From: Pseudomonas sp. CROZ-RG-20F-R04-15
Lineage (GTDB): Bacteria; Pseudomonadota; Gammaproteobacteria; Pseudomonadales; Pseudomonadaceae
DNA length: 64,000 nt
Direction of reading: 5' to 3'
Assembly: GCF_022662375.1 (NCBI RefSeq)
Contig: NZ_JAKNQL010000030.1
Location: 1-64,000, forward strand
The notes beneath the pieces were generated by a model that was given only the letters and a program-made list of their open reading frames with translations, had not been told where the DNA came from and made no database searches. Position numbers and translations under genes: made by a program. Each line of letters starts with the position of its first letter. Positions within the stretch are counted from its first letter, which is position 1. Of the stretch, positions 52,066 to 60,550 are shown piece after piece.

Positions 52066-54963
52066 ATGAACAACAGCCTGCAGGATGACAATCAGACACT
52101 CGCCCTGAGCCCACCGCATATTACCGGCAGAACCGAGTTGCGAACGCCGGAGCACTACCACGGTGGTATTCCCATTCGCGCTGTCGAGGGGGATTTGCAA
52201 GTCATCGTTGACCCGTGGCTGGTGATGAGCATTGGGGACAAGTTCGAAATGTTTCTGGGCAATTTGACGGTCGCGGTGTGGAGCAAGGAACTCGACGCCG
52301 AAGATCTCAACAAGCGACTCGTATTCAGGATTGCTAAAGGTTTTGTTCTGGAGGGCGAGGTCAATGCGTTTTATCGCGTAAAGCGAGTGGGACAGGCGTT
52401 CCAGGACTCCGAGCCAACGTTGATTCTGCTGGCCAAATTCCAGCGCCCCGGCGGCTTTGATAATGATCCCGAAGAAGGTCATTCTGGTCTCACGTACATG
52501 TTGATGCCGGACCTGGCGCATGGGGTCACTCCGGAAATAGCTGAGAAAGGCGTTCAGATGCATGTTTTCCCCTACGAAAACATGGCTGCTTTCGATTACA
52601 TCTTGTGCCGCTGGGGTAGTCAGGAAGTACCTTACTATCCGGTGACTCAGGAGCAGGTCGACGACCCGGTAAATCATCCGATCCTGATCACCTTCGCTAA
52701 GGGCGTGATCGAGAGCGCTGGCGATGGCCCGGATGTAGCGGTGACTTTTCAGGTCATCGATCGCGTTGGCAACTACCCGGATGAGCGCGCGCCTTGGGCG
52801 AAAATCACTCGGGTCCTGGTGGATGCGAAGGGAACGCGGCTTCCCCAGCCGAGAATTCTGGTCAACAACAGACCCGTCACAATCGTCATTGATCTCGAGC
52901 AACTGGGCGACAGCGATGTCATCGTCAGTGTGTACACGCGGGATGAACACTTCAAAATAAACGACACGATTGCGGTGACCTGGACCGGTATGCCTGCGCA
53001 AGGCAAACCGATCGTCGTTACGCCAGCGGAGCAACTCGTCGAATTTACCGAATTCGCCTACGAGTTCGTGATTCCCAATGCTTCAGTTCGAGCCCTTGCC
53101 AAGGGTTCGGCCTCAGTCAGGTATGTGCGCACGAGAGCAGGCGAGGTCGATGCCTCTTCAATGGTCGCTAGCGTCAATGTGCAAGGGGAAATCAGTCAAC
53201 TGGCGGCGCCCAACGTGATCGAGGCATCGGGCGGTTTTCTGGACCCCGAGGCGCCCTGGGCAACCAACGAAATCCCTTGGTATGCAGGGCGCAAAAGCGG
53301 CGATCAGATCAACCTGATCTGGGAGGCCACGCTGCCTGGCGGCGGTGCGGAGTATTACTCGGATCCGCGTCCGGTCGGCAACGTGCCGGAAAACACACCG
53401 ATCCTGCGTACCGTCAGTAATGCAGTCATCCGCAGGTTCAACGGGTTGCGGGTGACTGTGCATTACACGGTGGCCAACGACGATCTGCTGCTGCAGAACG
53501 TGCGCGATTCGTTGCCGTTGTCGCTGCAAGTAGGGGTGACATTGCCGACGTTTGCCGCACCAGAGGTGGAGGAAGCTCAGGACGGCACGCTCGATCCTGA
53601 GCAGGTGCCGCCCGCCGGTGTCACGTTGATTTGTCCGCATCTGGGCACATTGGCGCACGATCGCGTGACGTATGTCTGGCGCGGCTCAGGCAGCAATGGC
53701 AGCACAAGTGATTTCGCCGACCTGACGTCGCATTCGGCGGGCAGTCCGGTGAAGTTTACTGTGGCCAAACCGTATGTGACGGCCAATCTGAACGGCAAAG
53801 TTGCAGCGACTTACACGATTTTGCGTAACGGCGAACTGCTCGGTACATCCGGTGAGCTGACGCTGAGCATCGGCCAGGCGCAGGCCGAAGTACCACCGCC
53901 TACTGTTATCGAAGCCCCCGTTTATGTGCTCGACCCGAACCAGCATCAGCAGGGTTTCACCGTGCGCTTCGACACCTCGAAACTGAAACCCGACGACGAA
54001 ATCGAACTGACGGTAATCGGTCGTCCGGGCGATGGTTCGTCTTCGCCCGAACCGAAAAAGGTTAACGACCAGGCCTTTGTTGATTTCAACATACCGGCGG
54101 TCATTACCGGCGCCAACTTGCAACGAACCTTAAACCTTAACTACAGATCCATCAGGGCCGGGCAAGGTTCGCCGATGCAAACGCGGCCACTGACCGTTGG
54201 GGCGTTGTTACAAAAGAACATGCCGCAACCGTTGATTGAAGGGGTGACTGGGGAGGTGTTGGATATCGGGTTGATCAAGGATGACACCAAGGTGTTGTGT
54301 GGGGCGTGGCCGTTTCAGCGTTCGGGCCTGCCGGTGTGGTTGAGCTATGTAGAAACTTTCGCTGGTGGCGGTTCGCGGACTAAGGATCAGCTGGTGGGGG
54401 CAGTACATGATCAGGAGTCGGGATTAAGTTATATAACCGATGCTCAGTGGTTGCGACAGTGCAAGGCTGATTCGACGGTGTCGGTTGTTTTGGGGGTGGG
54501 GTTGTTTACTGGGGCGGAGTGGGGGGATGCACTGGCGTGCCGGGATAGGTCTTATAGCGTGAAAGCCGGGCTGGACGATTTAACTACTTTTACAAATTAT
54601 GACTGGAATGGTTGGGCGGTCAACTCAGGTTCAGGAGCATCAGTAATAATTCTTTTGAACGGGGAGTACTTTGTTGGATGTCCCGATGGCTTTGATCGCA
54701 ATACTATTGCGCTAGCTAAGCGTTTTGATTTGGAAGGAGGTAAGGTGTATGAATTAAGTTTTACTTACCAGGCCGGTAATATAGTTACGTTTGTTTTTTA
54801 TGCAGGCGGCAAAATGCTTTATGACGAGAAATTCCCGAGTTCCAGTGAGTGGCAAAAAATTAGCATTAGTTTTGGTGTCTTGGAAGTTGGAACTGTACTA
54901 GTCTATTTTGAACTGGGGTATGGGGGGACTTGGGTGAATGTGGATAATTTACGATTAAAATGA
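52066..54963 (+). CDS. Large repeat protein with Ig-like modules and AT-rich C-terminal module
   Basis: 965-residue protein, start fixed by AAAGGAGC before ATG 52066. There is no signal peptide or membrane segment. Several Ig-like modules of about 115-130 residues repeat from about 280 to 840, each ending with a P-x-V-x-EA...LDP linker (APNVIEASGGFLDP, APEVEEAQDGTLDP, PPTVIEAPVYVLDP). The last 120 residues (from about 844) form a different beta-rich module (YVNLDNLRL-like end NVDNLRLK) resembling carbohydrate-binding jelly-rolls. That part has GC near 42 percent and unusual codons, while the rest is near chromosomal norm. Surface adhesion or toxin delivery is possible; function is unknown. 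Confidence 0.72.
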   Translation: MNNSLQDDNQTLALSPPHITGRTELRTPEHYHGGIPIRAVEGDLQVIVDPWLVMSIGDKFEMFLGNLTVAVWSKELDAEDLNKRLVFRIAKGFVLEGEVNAFYRVKRVGQAFQDSEPTLILLAKFQRPGGFDNDPEEGHSGLTYMLMPDLAHGVTPEIAEKGVQMHVFPYENMAAFDYILCRWGSQEVPYYPVTQEQVDDPVNHPILITFAKGVIESAGDGPDVAVTFQVIDRVGNYPDERAPWAKITRVLVDAKGTRLPQPRILVNNRPVTIVIDLEQLGDSDVIVSVYTRDEHFKINDTIAVTWTGMPAQGKPIVVTPAEQLVEFTEFAYEFVIPNASVRALAKGSASVRYVRTRAGEVDASSMVASVNVQGEISQLAAPNVIEASGGFLDPEAPWATNEIPWYAGRKSGDQINLIWEATLPGGGAEYYSDPRPVGNVPENTPILRTVSNAVIRRFNGLRVTVHYTVANDDLLLQNVRDSLPLSLQVGVTLPTFAAPEVEEAQDGTLDPEQVPPAGVTLICPHLGTLAHDRVTYVWRGSGSNGSTSDFADLTSHSAGSPVKFTVAKPYVTANLNGKVAATYTILRNGELLGTSGELTLSIGQAQAEVPPPTVIEAPVYVLDPNQHQQGFTVRFDTSKLKPDDEIELTVIGRPGDGSSSPEPKKVNDQAFVDFNIPAVITGANLQRTLNLNYRSIRAGQGSPMQTRPLTVGALLQKNMPQPLIEGVTGEVLDIGLIKDDTKVLCGAWPFQRSGLPVWLSYVETFAGGGSRTKDQLVGAVHDQESGLSYITDAQWLRQCKADSTVSVVLGVGLFTGAEWGDALACRDRSYSVKAGLDDLTTFTNYDWNGWAVNSGSGASVIILLNGEYFVGCPDGFDRNTIALAKRFDLEGGKVYELSFTYQAGNIVTFVFYAGGKMLYDEKFPSSSEWQKISISFGVLEVGTVLVYFELGYGGTWVNVDNLRLK

Positions 54964-55160
54964 TCTGGATAGTTCTATCTTGTCAGCTCTTTCTGAGTAG
55001 CCATTTAATTAATTCGAAATGGCTACTCAAGAACGGTGGGAGCCCTATATATAAATCACTCAAAGTGAGCGGTGCGCCAAATGTAACTAATGATGGTGCG
55101 AAGCTTAATGTATCAATTAATGCCAGTTTTCTTTTACATGCCTACTCGCGAAAGAGCCTT
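54964..55160 (+). other. AT-rich tail with a 12-bp inverted repeat
   Basis: GAGTAGCCATTT and AAATGGCTACTC (54995-55028) form a perfect hairpin with a 10-base loop, 32 bases after the large gene. No T run follows. The rest is AT-rich, unlike the neighbours, and one frame gives YKSLKVSGAPNVTNDGAKL, which resembles the repeat linkers of the large protein. It may be debris of an earlier 3' end. No whole gene is supported. Confidence 0.45.
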
Positions 55161-55182
55161 CTCCCCCCTCAGGAGCCAACTT

Positions 55183-56142
55183 TCACTCCCGCCCAAACCG
55201 CTCCCGATACACCGACGGCGGAACCCCCACCACCCCACGAAACGCCACACGAAAACTCTCCACCGACCGATAACCGCAACGCTCGGCAATCTGCTCGGTG
55301 TTATGCGGCGTGCTCTCCAGCAACTCCCGCGCCCGCGCCAAGCGTTCATGTTGCAACCACGCCTTGGGCGACTGCCCGCTGGCTTCGGTAAAGCGTCGCA
55401 GAAACGTGCGCTCACTCATCGCCGCTTCACTGGCCAGATCACGCACTTGCAGCGGTTCATGCAAACGCTCGCGCGCCCACTGCATTACCCGCGACAGATC
55501 ATTGCGCGGTGTAGGGCTGACCGGGGTCGGAATAAATTGGGCTTGGCCGCCAGTACGCTGCGGCGACATCACCAGTCGCCGCGCCACCGAGTTGGCGACT
55601 TGCGTGCCGAAGTCCCGCGCCACCAGATGCAGGCAGGCGTCAATCCCGGCAGCGCTGCCCGCCGAGGTGATCAACTGCCCGGAGTCGACGTAAAGCACAT
55701 CGGCATCGACAGCAATCGCCGGGAAGCGCTGCGCCAGTTCCGCGGTGTAACGCCAATGCGTGGTGGCGCCGTGGCCGTCGAGCAGGCCGGTGGCCGCCAG
55801 CACAAATACACCGGAGCAGATCGACAGTAATCGCGCGCCTCGGGCATGGGCCTGACGCAACGCGTCGATCAATGCTGGAGGCACCGCCGCGTTACGGTCA
55901 CGCCAGCCGGGAATGATGATGGTGCGCGCCTCGGCCAACAATTCCAGACCGCCATCGGCCAGCACTTGAATCCCGCCCAAGGCGCGCATCGGGCCTTGAT
56001 CGACGGCGGCAATGGCGTGGCTGTACCACGGGAAATCGAACTCCGGCCGGGTCAGGCCGAAGACCTCCACGGCGATGCCGAACTCGAATGTGCAGAGGCC
56101 GTCGTAGGCCAGAATCGCGACCAGACCTGGTGATGTCGGCAT
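55183..56142 (-). CDS. GlxA/FtrA-type regulator (DJ-1/PfpI plus AraC)
   Basis: 319-residue regulator. The N-terminal 165 residues form a DJ-1/PfpI-like domain (LVAILAYDGLCTFEFGIAVEVFG, then ARLLSICSGVFVLAATG with the cysteine near 106). The C-terminal AraC double helix-turn-helix follows (ASEAAMSERTFLRRFTEASG, then AERCGYRSVESFRVAFRG; about 235-300). Such proteins, like FtrA, sense a metabolite and activate catabolic genes. It is divergent from the rhodanese gene, a common partner of FtrA. ATG 56142 is chosen. Confidence 0.87.
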   Translation of the reverse strand: MPTSPGLVAILAYDGLCTFEFGIAVEVFGLTRPEFDFPWYSHAIAAVDQGPMRALGGIQVLADGGLELLAEARTIIIPGWRDRNAAVPPALIDALRQAHARGARLLSICSGVFVLAATGLLDGHGATTHWRYTAELAQRFPAIAVDADVLYVDSGQLITSAGSAAGIDACLHLVARDFGTQVANSVARRLVMSPQRTGGQAQFIPTPVSPTPRNDLSRVMQWARERLHEPLQVRDLASEAAMSERTFLRRFTEASGQSPKAWLQHERLARARELLESTPHNTEQIAERCGYRSVESFRVAFRGVVGVPPSVYRERFGRE

Positions 56143-56243
56143 TTGGCGGAAAATTCCCGGTGAGTGTCTTGTACGCCACTGTAGCCGCAAGCGGCCGCTC
56201 GATAAAGTCTGTTCACACCCGTTCAGATAAAGGAGCAACACCC

Positions 56244-56672
56244 ATGGTCAGTCTGGTTCGCGACATCCCTGCGGCGCCGTCGGCAATCGCCCTGATGCAC
56301 TTCAGCAATCGTCTGACTTTCGAAACCGATTGTTCCGACGTCTTCAGTAGCCAGGAGGCTGGCGAGATCGATTTTGTCCTGGTCGATGTCCGTGGACCAC
56401 TGGCCTATGAGCGCGGGCATGTGCCGGGCGCGATCAATATTCCGAACCGTTTGCTGACGGTGGCGGAGCTGGCCAGCTACCCGAAAACCACGCTGTTCGT
56501 GGTCTATTGCGCGGGCCCGCATTGCAACGGCGCGAATAAGGCGGCGGTGAAACTGGCGGCGTTGGGGTATCCGGTCAAGGAGATGATCGGTGGCGTGACC
56601 GGATGGCTGGATGAAGGTTTTCAACTGAGCGTTGCGCAAGTCGGCAAAACCGCCATCGGCTGCGAATGCTGA
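56244..56672 (+). CDS. Rhodanese-like sulfurtransferase
   Basis: 142-residue single-domain rhodanese. The catalytic Cys is in VVYCAGPHCNGANKA (about 92-106), with Arg in VDVRGPLAYERGHVPGAI near 50-67. It moves sulfur from thiosulfate or a persulfide to an acceptor such as cyanide or thiols. AAAGGAGC precedes the ATG by 8 bases. It is divergent from the GlxA-type regulator, which likely regulates it. A strain that makes HCN might use it for cyanide detoxification, but that is speculation. Confidence 0.83.
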   Translation: MVSLVRDIPAAPSAIALMHFSNRLTFETDCSDVFSSQEAGEIDFVLVDVRGPLAYERGHVPGAINIPNRLLTVAELASYPKTTLFVVYCAGPHCNGANKAAVKLAALGYPVKEMIGGVTGWLDEGFQLSVAQVGKTAIGCEC

Positions 56673-56734
56673 CGTTCTTTTAAGACAATTCCTGAGCAAA
56701 AAAAGCGCTTGTCCTACAGCCTTTGCACCACGAC

Positions 56735-56768
56735 GGCGCACCCGTTGACCTCGGTCAATCGGTGCGCC
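56735..56768. terminator. 34-base inverted repeat after the rhodanese gene
   Basis: GGCGCACC, CG, TTGACC, TC, GGTCAA, TC, GGTGCGCC give a hairpin with two nested palindromes. Only three T follow within the next few bases, so it is either a terminator of modest strength or an operator containing TTGACC-N2-GGTCAA for the binding-protein gene downstream. Confidence 0.45.
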
Positions 56769-56919
56769 GATCTTTCATAAGTATTTGTCGCTTAAACACA
56801 ATTTACCCTGTGCGCGCCGCCATAGACTGCCGGCCACTTCGGTTTTTATAGCCAATTGGCCATGACCGAACGCTGAATCGAAAGCTGCCAATAAAAGCCT
56901 CCGCACACAGGAGTTATAA

Positions 56920-57699
56920 ATGAAGAAGCTAGTGATGTTCGGTGCCCTGGCACTGTCGATGTTGTCCCTGACCGCCGTGGCCGAAGACGCCAAGCCGATC
57001 CGCATCGGTATCGAAGCCGGTTACCCGCCATTCTCGATGAAAACCCCTGACGGCAAGCTCACCGGTTTCGACGTCGATATCGGCGATGCGCTGTGCGCGC
57101 AGATGAAGGTTAAATGCACTTGGGTCGAGCAGGAATTCGACGGCCTGATCCCGGCGCTGAAAGTGAAAAAGATCGACGCGATCCTGTCGTCGATGACCAT
57201 CACCGATGATCGCAAGAAGAACGTCGATTTCACCATCAAGTACTACCACACCCCGGCGCGCTTCGTGATGAAGGAAGGCTCCGGTGTCAAAGACCCGCTG
57301 ACCGAGCTCAAGGGCAAGAAAGTCGGCGTGCTGCGTGCCAGCACCCACGACCGTTACGCCACTGAAGTGTTGGTTCCGGCCGGTATCGACCTGGTGCGTT
57401 ACGGCTCGCAGCAGGAAGCCAACCTCGACATGGTTTCCGGGCGTATCGACGCGATGCTGGCCGACTCGGTCAACCTGAGTGACGGTTTCCTGAAAACCGA
57501 CGCCGGCAAGGGTTTTGAATTCGTCGGCCCGACCTACGAAGACGCCAAGTACTTCGGCGGCGGCGCCGGCATCGCGGTGCGCAAGGGCGATACCGCGCTG
57601 GCCGAGCAATTCAACAAAGCCATCACCGAAATCCGCGCCAATGGCGAGTACAAGAAAGTCCAGGACAAGTACTTCGACTTTGATGTGTACGGCCATTAA
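56920..57699 (+). CDS. Basic amino-acid-type periplasmic binding protein
   Basis: 259-residue solute-binding protein of the AotJ/HisJ/ArgT group. A signal peptide (about 1-20, ending AVA) precedes the mature start PIRIGIEAGYPPFSMKTPDGK, which is typical of arginine/ornithine binders. EFDGLIPALKVKKIDAILSSMTIT (about 70-93) and RADAG-like DKYFDFDVYGH at the end agree. There are no HisQ/HisM/HisP permease genes next to it, so it is an orphan in this window. A deacylase gene follows, suggesting joint use of an N-acyl amino acid. Confidence 0.85.
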   Translation: MKKLVMFGALALSMLSLTAVAEDAKPIRIGIEAGYPPFSMKTPDGKLTGFDVDIGDALCAQMKVKCTWVEQEFDGLIPALKVKKIDAILSSMTITDDRKKNVDFTIKYYHTPARFVMKEGSGVKDPLTELKGKKVGVLRASTHDRYATEVLVPAGIDLVRYGSQQEANLDMVSGRIDAMLADSVNLSDGFLKTDAGKGFEFVGPTYEDAKYFGGGAGIAVRKGDTALAEQFNKAITEIRANGEYKKVQDKYFDFDVYGH

Positions 57700-57707
57700 T
57701 ACGCCGT

Positions 57708-57747
57708 AGAAAAAAGTGGCCCCGTTTGCGCGGTGGCCACTTTTTTT
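57708..57747. terminator. Bidirectional intrinsic terminator
   Basis: AAAAAAGTGGCC, then a 13-base loop, GGCCAC and TTTTTTT. Stem, A run and T run agree with rho-independent termination of the binding-protein gene. Confidence 0.9.
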
Positions 57748-57776
57748 ATGCTTTCTTTCTACAGATGGAGATCCCT

Positions 57777-57864
57777 GTGGGAGCGAGCTTGCTCGCGAAT
57801 ACGGTTTAACATTCAACATCTTTATTGACTGTCAAATTGCATTCGCGAGCAAGCTCGCTCCCAC
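57777..57864. repeat. REPIN (inverted REP pair)
   Basis: An inverted pair of GTGGGAGCGAGCTTGCTCGC between the binding protein and the deacylase genes on the same strand. Confidence 0.9.
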
Positions 57865-57909
57865 AGGGATCTCATTGATCCAGATCTACCAGACTGCAGG
57901 AGTCTTCCC

Positions 57910-59022
57910 ATGCAACGCATCGACCATGTTCTGCCCTGGAGCCACTTGGGCAGCGAACGTTCCCTCAGCGTGTTTCGCTACGGCGCGGGCCCACGCAAGG
58001 TGTACATCCAGGCCAGCCTGCACGCCGATGAACTGCCGGGCATGCGCACCGCGTGGGAACTCAAGCAGCGCCTCAATGCGCTGGAACAGCAAGGCCGTTT
58101 GCAGGGCGTGATCGAGCTGGTGCCGGTGGCCAACCCGATCGGCCTCGATCAACACGTGCAAGGCGCGCACATGGGCCGCTTCGAACTGGGCAGCGGCAAG
58201 AATTTCAACCGCGCCTTCGTCGAACTCAGTGCCCCGGTCGCGGCGTTGATCGGTGAACGTCTGGGCGCTGACGCCGAGGCCAACGTTGCGCTGATCCGCC
58301 AAACCATGGGCCAGGTATTCGATGAGCTGCCGGCCCCGGCCTCGCAACTGGAAGCCTTGCATCGCTTGTTGCTGCGCCATGCCTGCGATGCCGACATCAC
58401 CCTCGATCTGCATTGCGATTTCGACGCGGCGATTCACTTGTACGCGCTGCCGCAGCACTGGCCACAGTGGCAATCATTGGCGGCGCGCCTCAAGGCCGGC
58501 GTGGCATTGCTGTGTGAGGATTCCGGCGGCAGCTCGTTCGATGAGTCCTGCTCGACGCCGTGGCTGCGTCTGGCGCGGGCGTTCCCTAACGCTGCGATTC
58601 CTGCGGCGAATCTGGCGACCACGCTGGAACTGGGCAGCATGGGCGATACCCGGGTCGATCAGGCGCAGGCCAATTGCGAGGCGATCCTCGGCTTTCTTGC
58701 CGAGCAGGGTTTCATCAGCGGCGAGTGGCCGGCGGCGCCGAGCGAGTGCTGCGAAGGCCTACCGTTCGAGGGCACCGAATACCTGTTCGCGCCGCATCAT
58801 GGTGTGGTGAGTTTCTTGCGCAATGCCGGCGAGTGGGTGGAGAAGGGCGATGCGCTGTTTGAAGTGGTGGACCCGTTGCAGGATCGCGTGACCACCGTGC
58901 GCGCCGGCACCAGCGGGGTGTTGTTTGCGCTGGATCGCGGGCGCTATACCGAGCCGGGGATCTGGCAGGCGAAAGTGGCGGGGCGGGTGGCGTTTCGGAC
59001 GGGAAAATTGACCAACGACTGA
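57910..59022 (+). CDS. Succinylglutamate desuccinylase/aspartoacylase-family hydrolase
   Basis: 370-residue zinc hydrolase of the AstE/ASPA-like fold. The metal-binding HxxE reads SLHADELPG near residue 37-45, a later His is in LDLHCDFDAAIHLY (about 161-174), and the catalytic Glu may be in TTLELGSMGD near 240. It removes an acyl group from N-acyl amino acids. GCAGGAG precedes the start. Its position after a basic amino-acid binding protein suggests uptake and deacylation of the same compound; the exact substrate is unknown. Confidence 0.83.
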   Translation: MQRIDHVLPWSHLGSERSLSVFRYGAGPRKVYIQASLHADELPGMRTAWELKQRLNALEQQGRLQGVIELVPVANPIGLDQHVQGAHMGRFELGSGKNFNRAFVELSAPVAALIGERLGADAEANVALIRQTMGQVFDELPAPASQLEALHRLLLRHACDADITLDLHCDFDAAIHLYALPQHWPQWQSLAARLKAGVALLCEDSGGSSFDESCSTPWLRLARAFPNAAIPAANLATTLELGSMGDTRVDQAQANCEAILGFLAEQGFISGEWPAAPSECCEGLPFEGTEYLFAPHHGVVSFLRNAGEWVEKGDALFEVVDPLQDRVTTVRAGTSGVLFALDRGRYTEPGIWQAKVAGRVAFRTGKLTND

Positions 59023-59045
59023 CGGATCTTCACTGGATTCACCGG

Positions 59046-59120
59046 CCCTTTCGCGAGCAGGCTCGCTCCCACAGGGGAATGCATTTCCAATGTGGGAGCG
59101 AGCCTGCTCGCGAAGGGGCC
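59046..59120. repeat. REP pair in reversed order
   Basis: CCTTTCGCGAGCAGGCTCGC is followed by GTGGGAGCGAGCCTGCTCGC, opposite to the usual REPIN order, between the deacylase and the esterase genes. Confidence 0.85.
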
Positions 59121-59202
59121 ATCAGCAGCCCCCAACATGTTGATCCTCGCCGCAGGATGTTAGGCTCCCCCCGAACCCGACACTCTGTGAAAGGAAGGCT
59201 CT

Positions 59203-59919
59203 ATGTTGAAGGTCTTTGCTCTCTTGACCCTGCTGGCGTCCACCGCCGTGCAGGCGCAAACCACGCTGCAATCCGATCTGCCGCTCAAGTACATCGAGCA
59301 GGTGCATGCCGACACCGAAGCGCGTCCGCTATTGATTTTCCTGCACGGCTACGGCAGCAACGAAGCCGATCTGATCGGCATGAAATTTCAGTTGCCGGCG
59401 CAATACAACTACCTGTCGGTGCAGGCACCGCTGTCGCTCGGTGAAGGACGTTTCCAGTGGTTTCGCAAGAAAGGTGAAGGTGCCTACAACGGCGAGACCG
59501 ATGATCTGAAAGTCAGTGGCCAGAAGCTGCGCGACTTTATCGCGCAAGCGGCGCAGAAATATCACACCACCCCGAGCAAGGTGTACCTGATCGGCTTCAG
59601 CCAGGGCGCGATGATGACCTACGAGGTCGGGCTGCGGCCGCCCGTCGCCGTCGGCGGAATCGCGGCGTTGAGCGGGCGTTTGTTGCCGGTGTTGAAAGCT
59701 GAACTCAAGGCCGAACAGCAGCCGTTGCCACTGAGCATCTTCATCGGCCACGGCACCGCCGATGATCGCGTGCCGTACCGCGACGGTACCGAGGCCAATG
59801 CGCAACTACAGAAACTCGATTACAAACCGCAGTTTCACGCCTATCCCGGCGTCGGCCACAGTATCACTGCGGCCGAGTTGCGTGACTTGAACGGCTGGCT
59901 GCAGCAGCTCAATCCTTGA
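59203..59919 (+). CDS. Exported alpha/beta-hydrolase (phospholipase/carboxylesterase family)
   Basis: 238-residue serine hydrolase. A signal peptide (about 1-18, ending VQA) sends it to the periplasm. The nucleophile motif GFSQGA is at about 130-135, with Asp in the DDRVPYRDG loop near 188 and His in GVGHSI near 225. It resembles bacterial carboxylesterases of the phospholipase/carboxylesterase group. AAGGAAGG is upstream. Its last 11 bases overlap the convergent exported protein gene. Confidence 0.84.
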   Translation: MLKVFALLTLLASTAVQAQTTLQSDLPLKYIEQVHADTEARPLLIFLHGYGSNEADLIGMKFQLPAQYNYLSVQAPLSLGEGRFQWFRKKGEGAYNGETDDLKVSGQKLRDFIAQAAQKYHTTPSKVYLIGFSQGAMMTYEVGLRPPVAVGGIAALSGRLLPVLKAELKAEQQPLPLSIFIGHGTADDRVPYRDGTEANAQLQKLDYKPQFHAYPGVGHSITAAELRDLNGWLQQLNP

Positions 59920-60466
59920 GGATGGTTTTCACCAGGGCATCGTGACCTTTCTTGTCGCTGGCGCGGGAGATCACCTGCACCAGCGCCATCTTCGTGCCGG
60001 AGCCGGCCATCAGCGTGGTGTTGAGGGTCTGGCCACCGCCCTGGGTCGCGGTGCTGTCGACCTGACGCAGGCCAAGGCCGGTGCCTTTTTGGGTCAGGCT
60101 TTTTTCGCTGAGCTTGTTGAAGTCCGGCAGCGCTTTGCGCTGGTCTTCAATGAAACTCGCCACGCTGCCGTCGAGAAACTGGCCGTCGTTGTCCTTGACG
60201 TGTTGGCCTTCGGGGATCTGGTTTTCGGCGGTAATGACCACGGTTTTCGTCGCTTCATTGGTGTACATCGTGCCCTTGACCCCGCTCGGGCTGGCCGGCA
60301 GCGTGTTGGCGACGAAACCTTTGGGCAGCACAAAGCTGAACTTGCCCTCGAGCATCGAGACTTTCTCGGTGCTGGCTTTTGCCTTGGCCGCTTGCGCGTG
60401 AAGGGCGCCGAAACCGGCGAGGGCCGCCACCAGCAGGACGACGGCTTTTTTGCTCAACAATGACAT
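59909..60466 (-). CDS. Exported protein of unknown function
   Basis: 185-residue protein with a signal peptide (about 1-26, ending AQA). The mature chain is beta-rich (GKFSFVLPKGFVANTLP) and ends in helices (ASDKKGHDALVKTILKD). It is recurrent in Pseudomonas as far as I recall but has no known role. It is convergent with the esterase gene. Confidence 0.68.
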   Translation of the reverse strand: MSLLSKKAVVLLVAALAGFGALHAQAAKAKASTEKVSMLEGKFSFVLPKGFVANTLPASPSGVKGTMYTNEATKTVVITAENQIPEGQHVKDNDGQFLDGSVASFIEDQRKALPDFNKLSEKSLTQKGTGLGLRQVDSTATQGGGQTLNTTLMAGSGTKMALVQVISRASDKKGHDALVKTILKD

Positions 60467-60550
60467 GTAAATCTCCGTGGGATGGTCGCGCGAGGCGGGC
60501 GATCATCCCACGGAGCGTGCCGGACGTTCCAGCGCGAATCGTCTGAGCGG

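Noticed and set aside
52066..54963. Phage tail or prophage gene
   Set aside because: No phage structural, lysis or integration genes nearby.
54960..55391. 143-codon frame after the large repeat protein
   Set aside because: It runs antisense through the GlxA-type regulator gene; only the first part is unusual and is described as debris.
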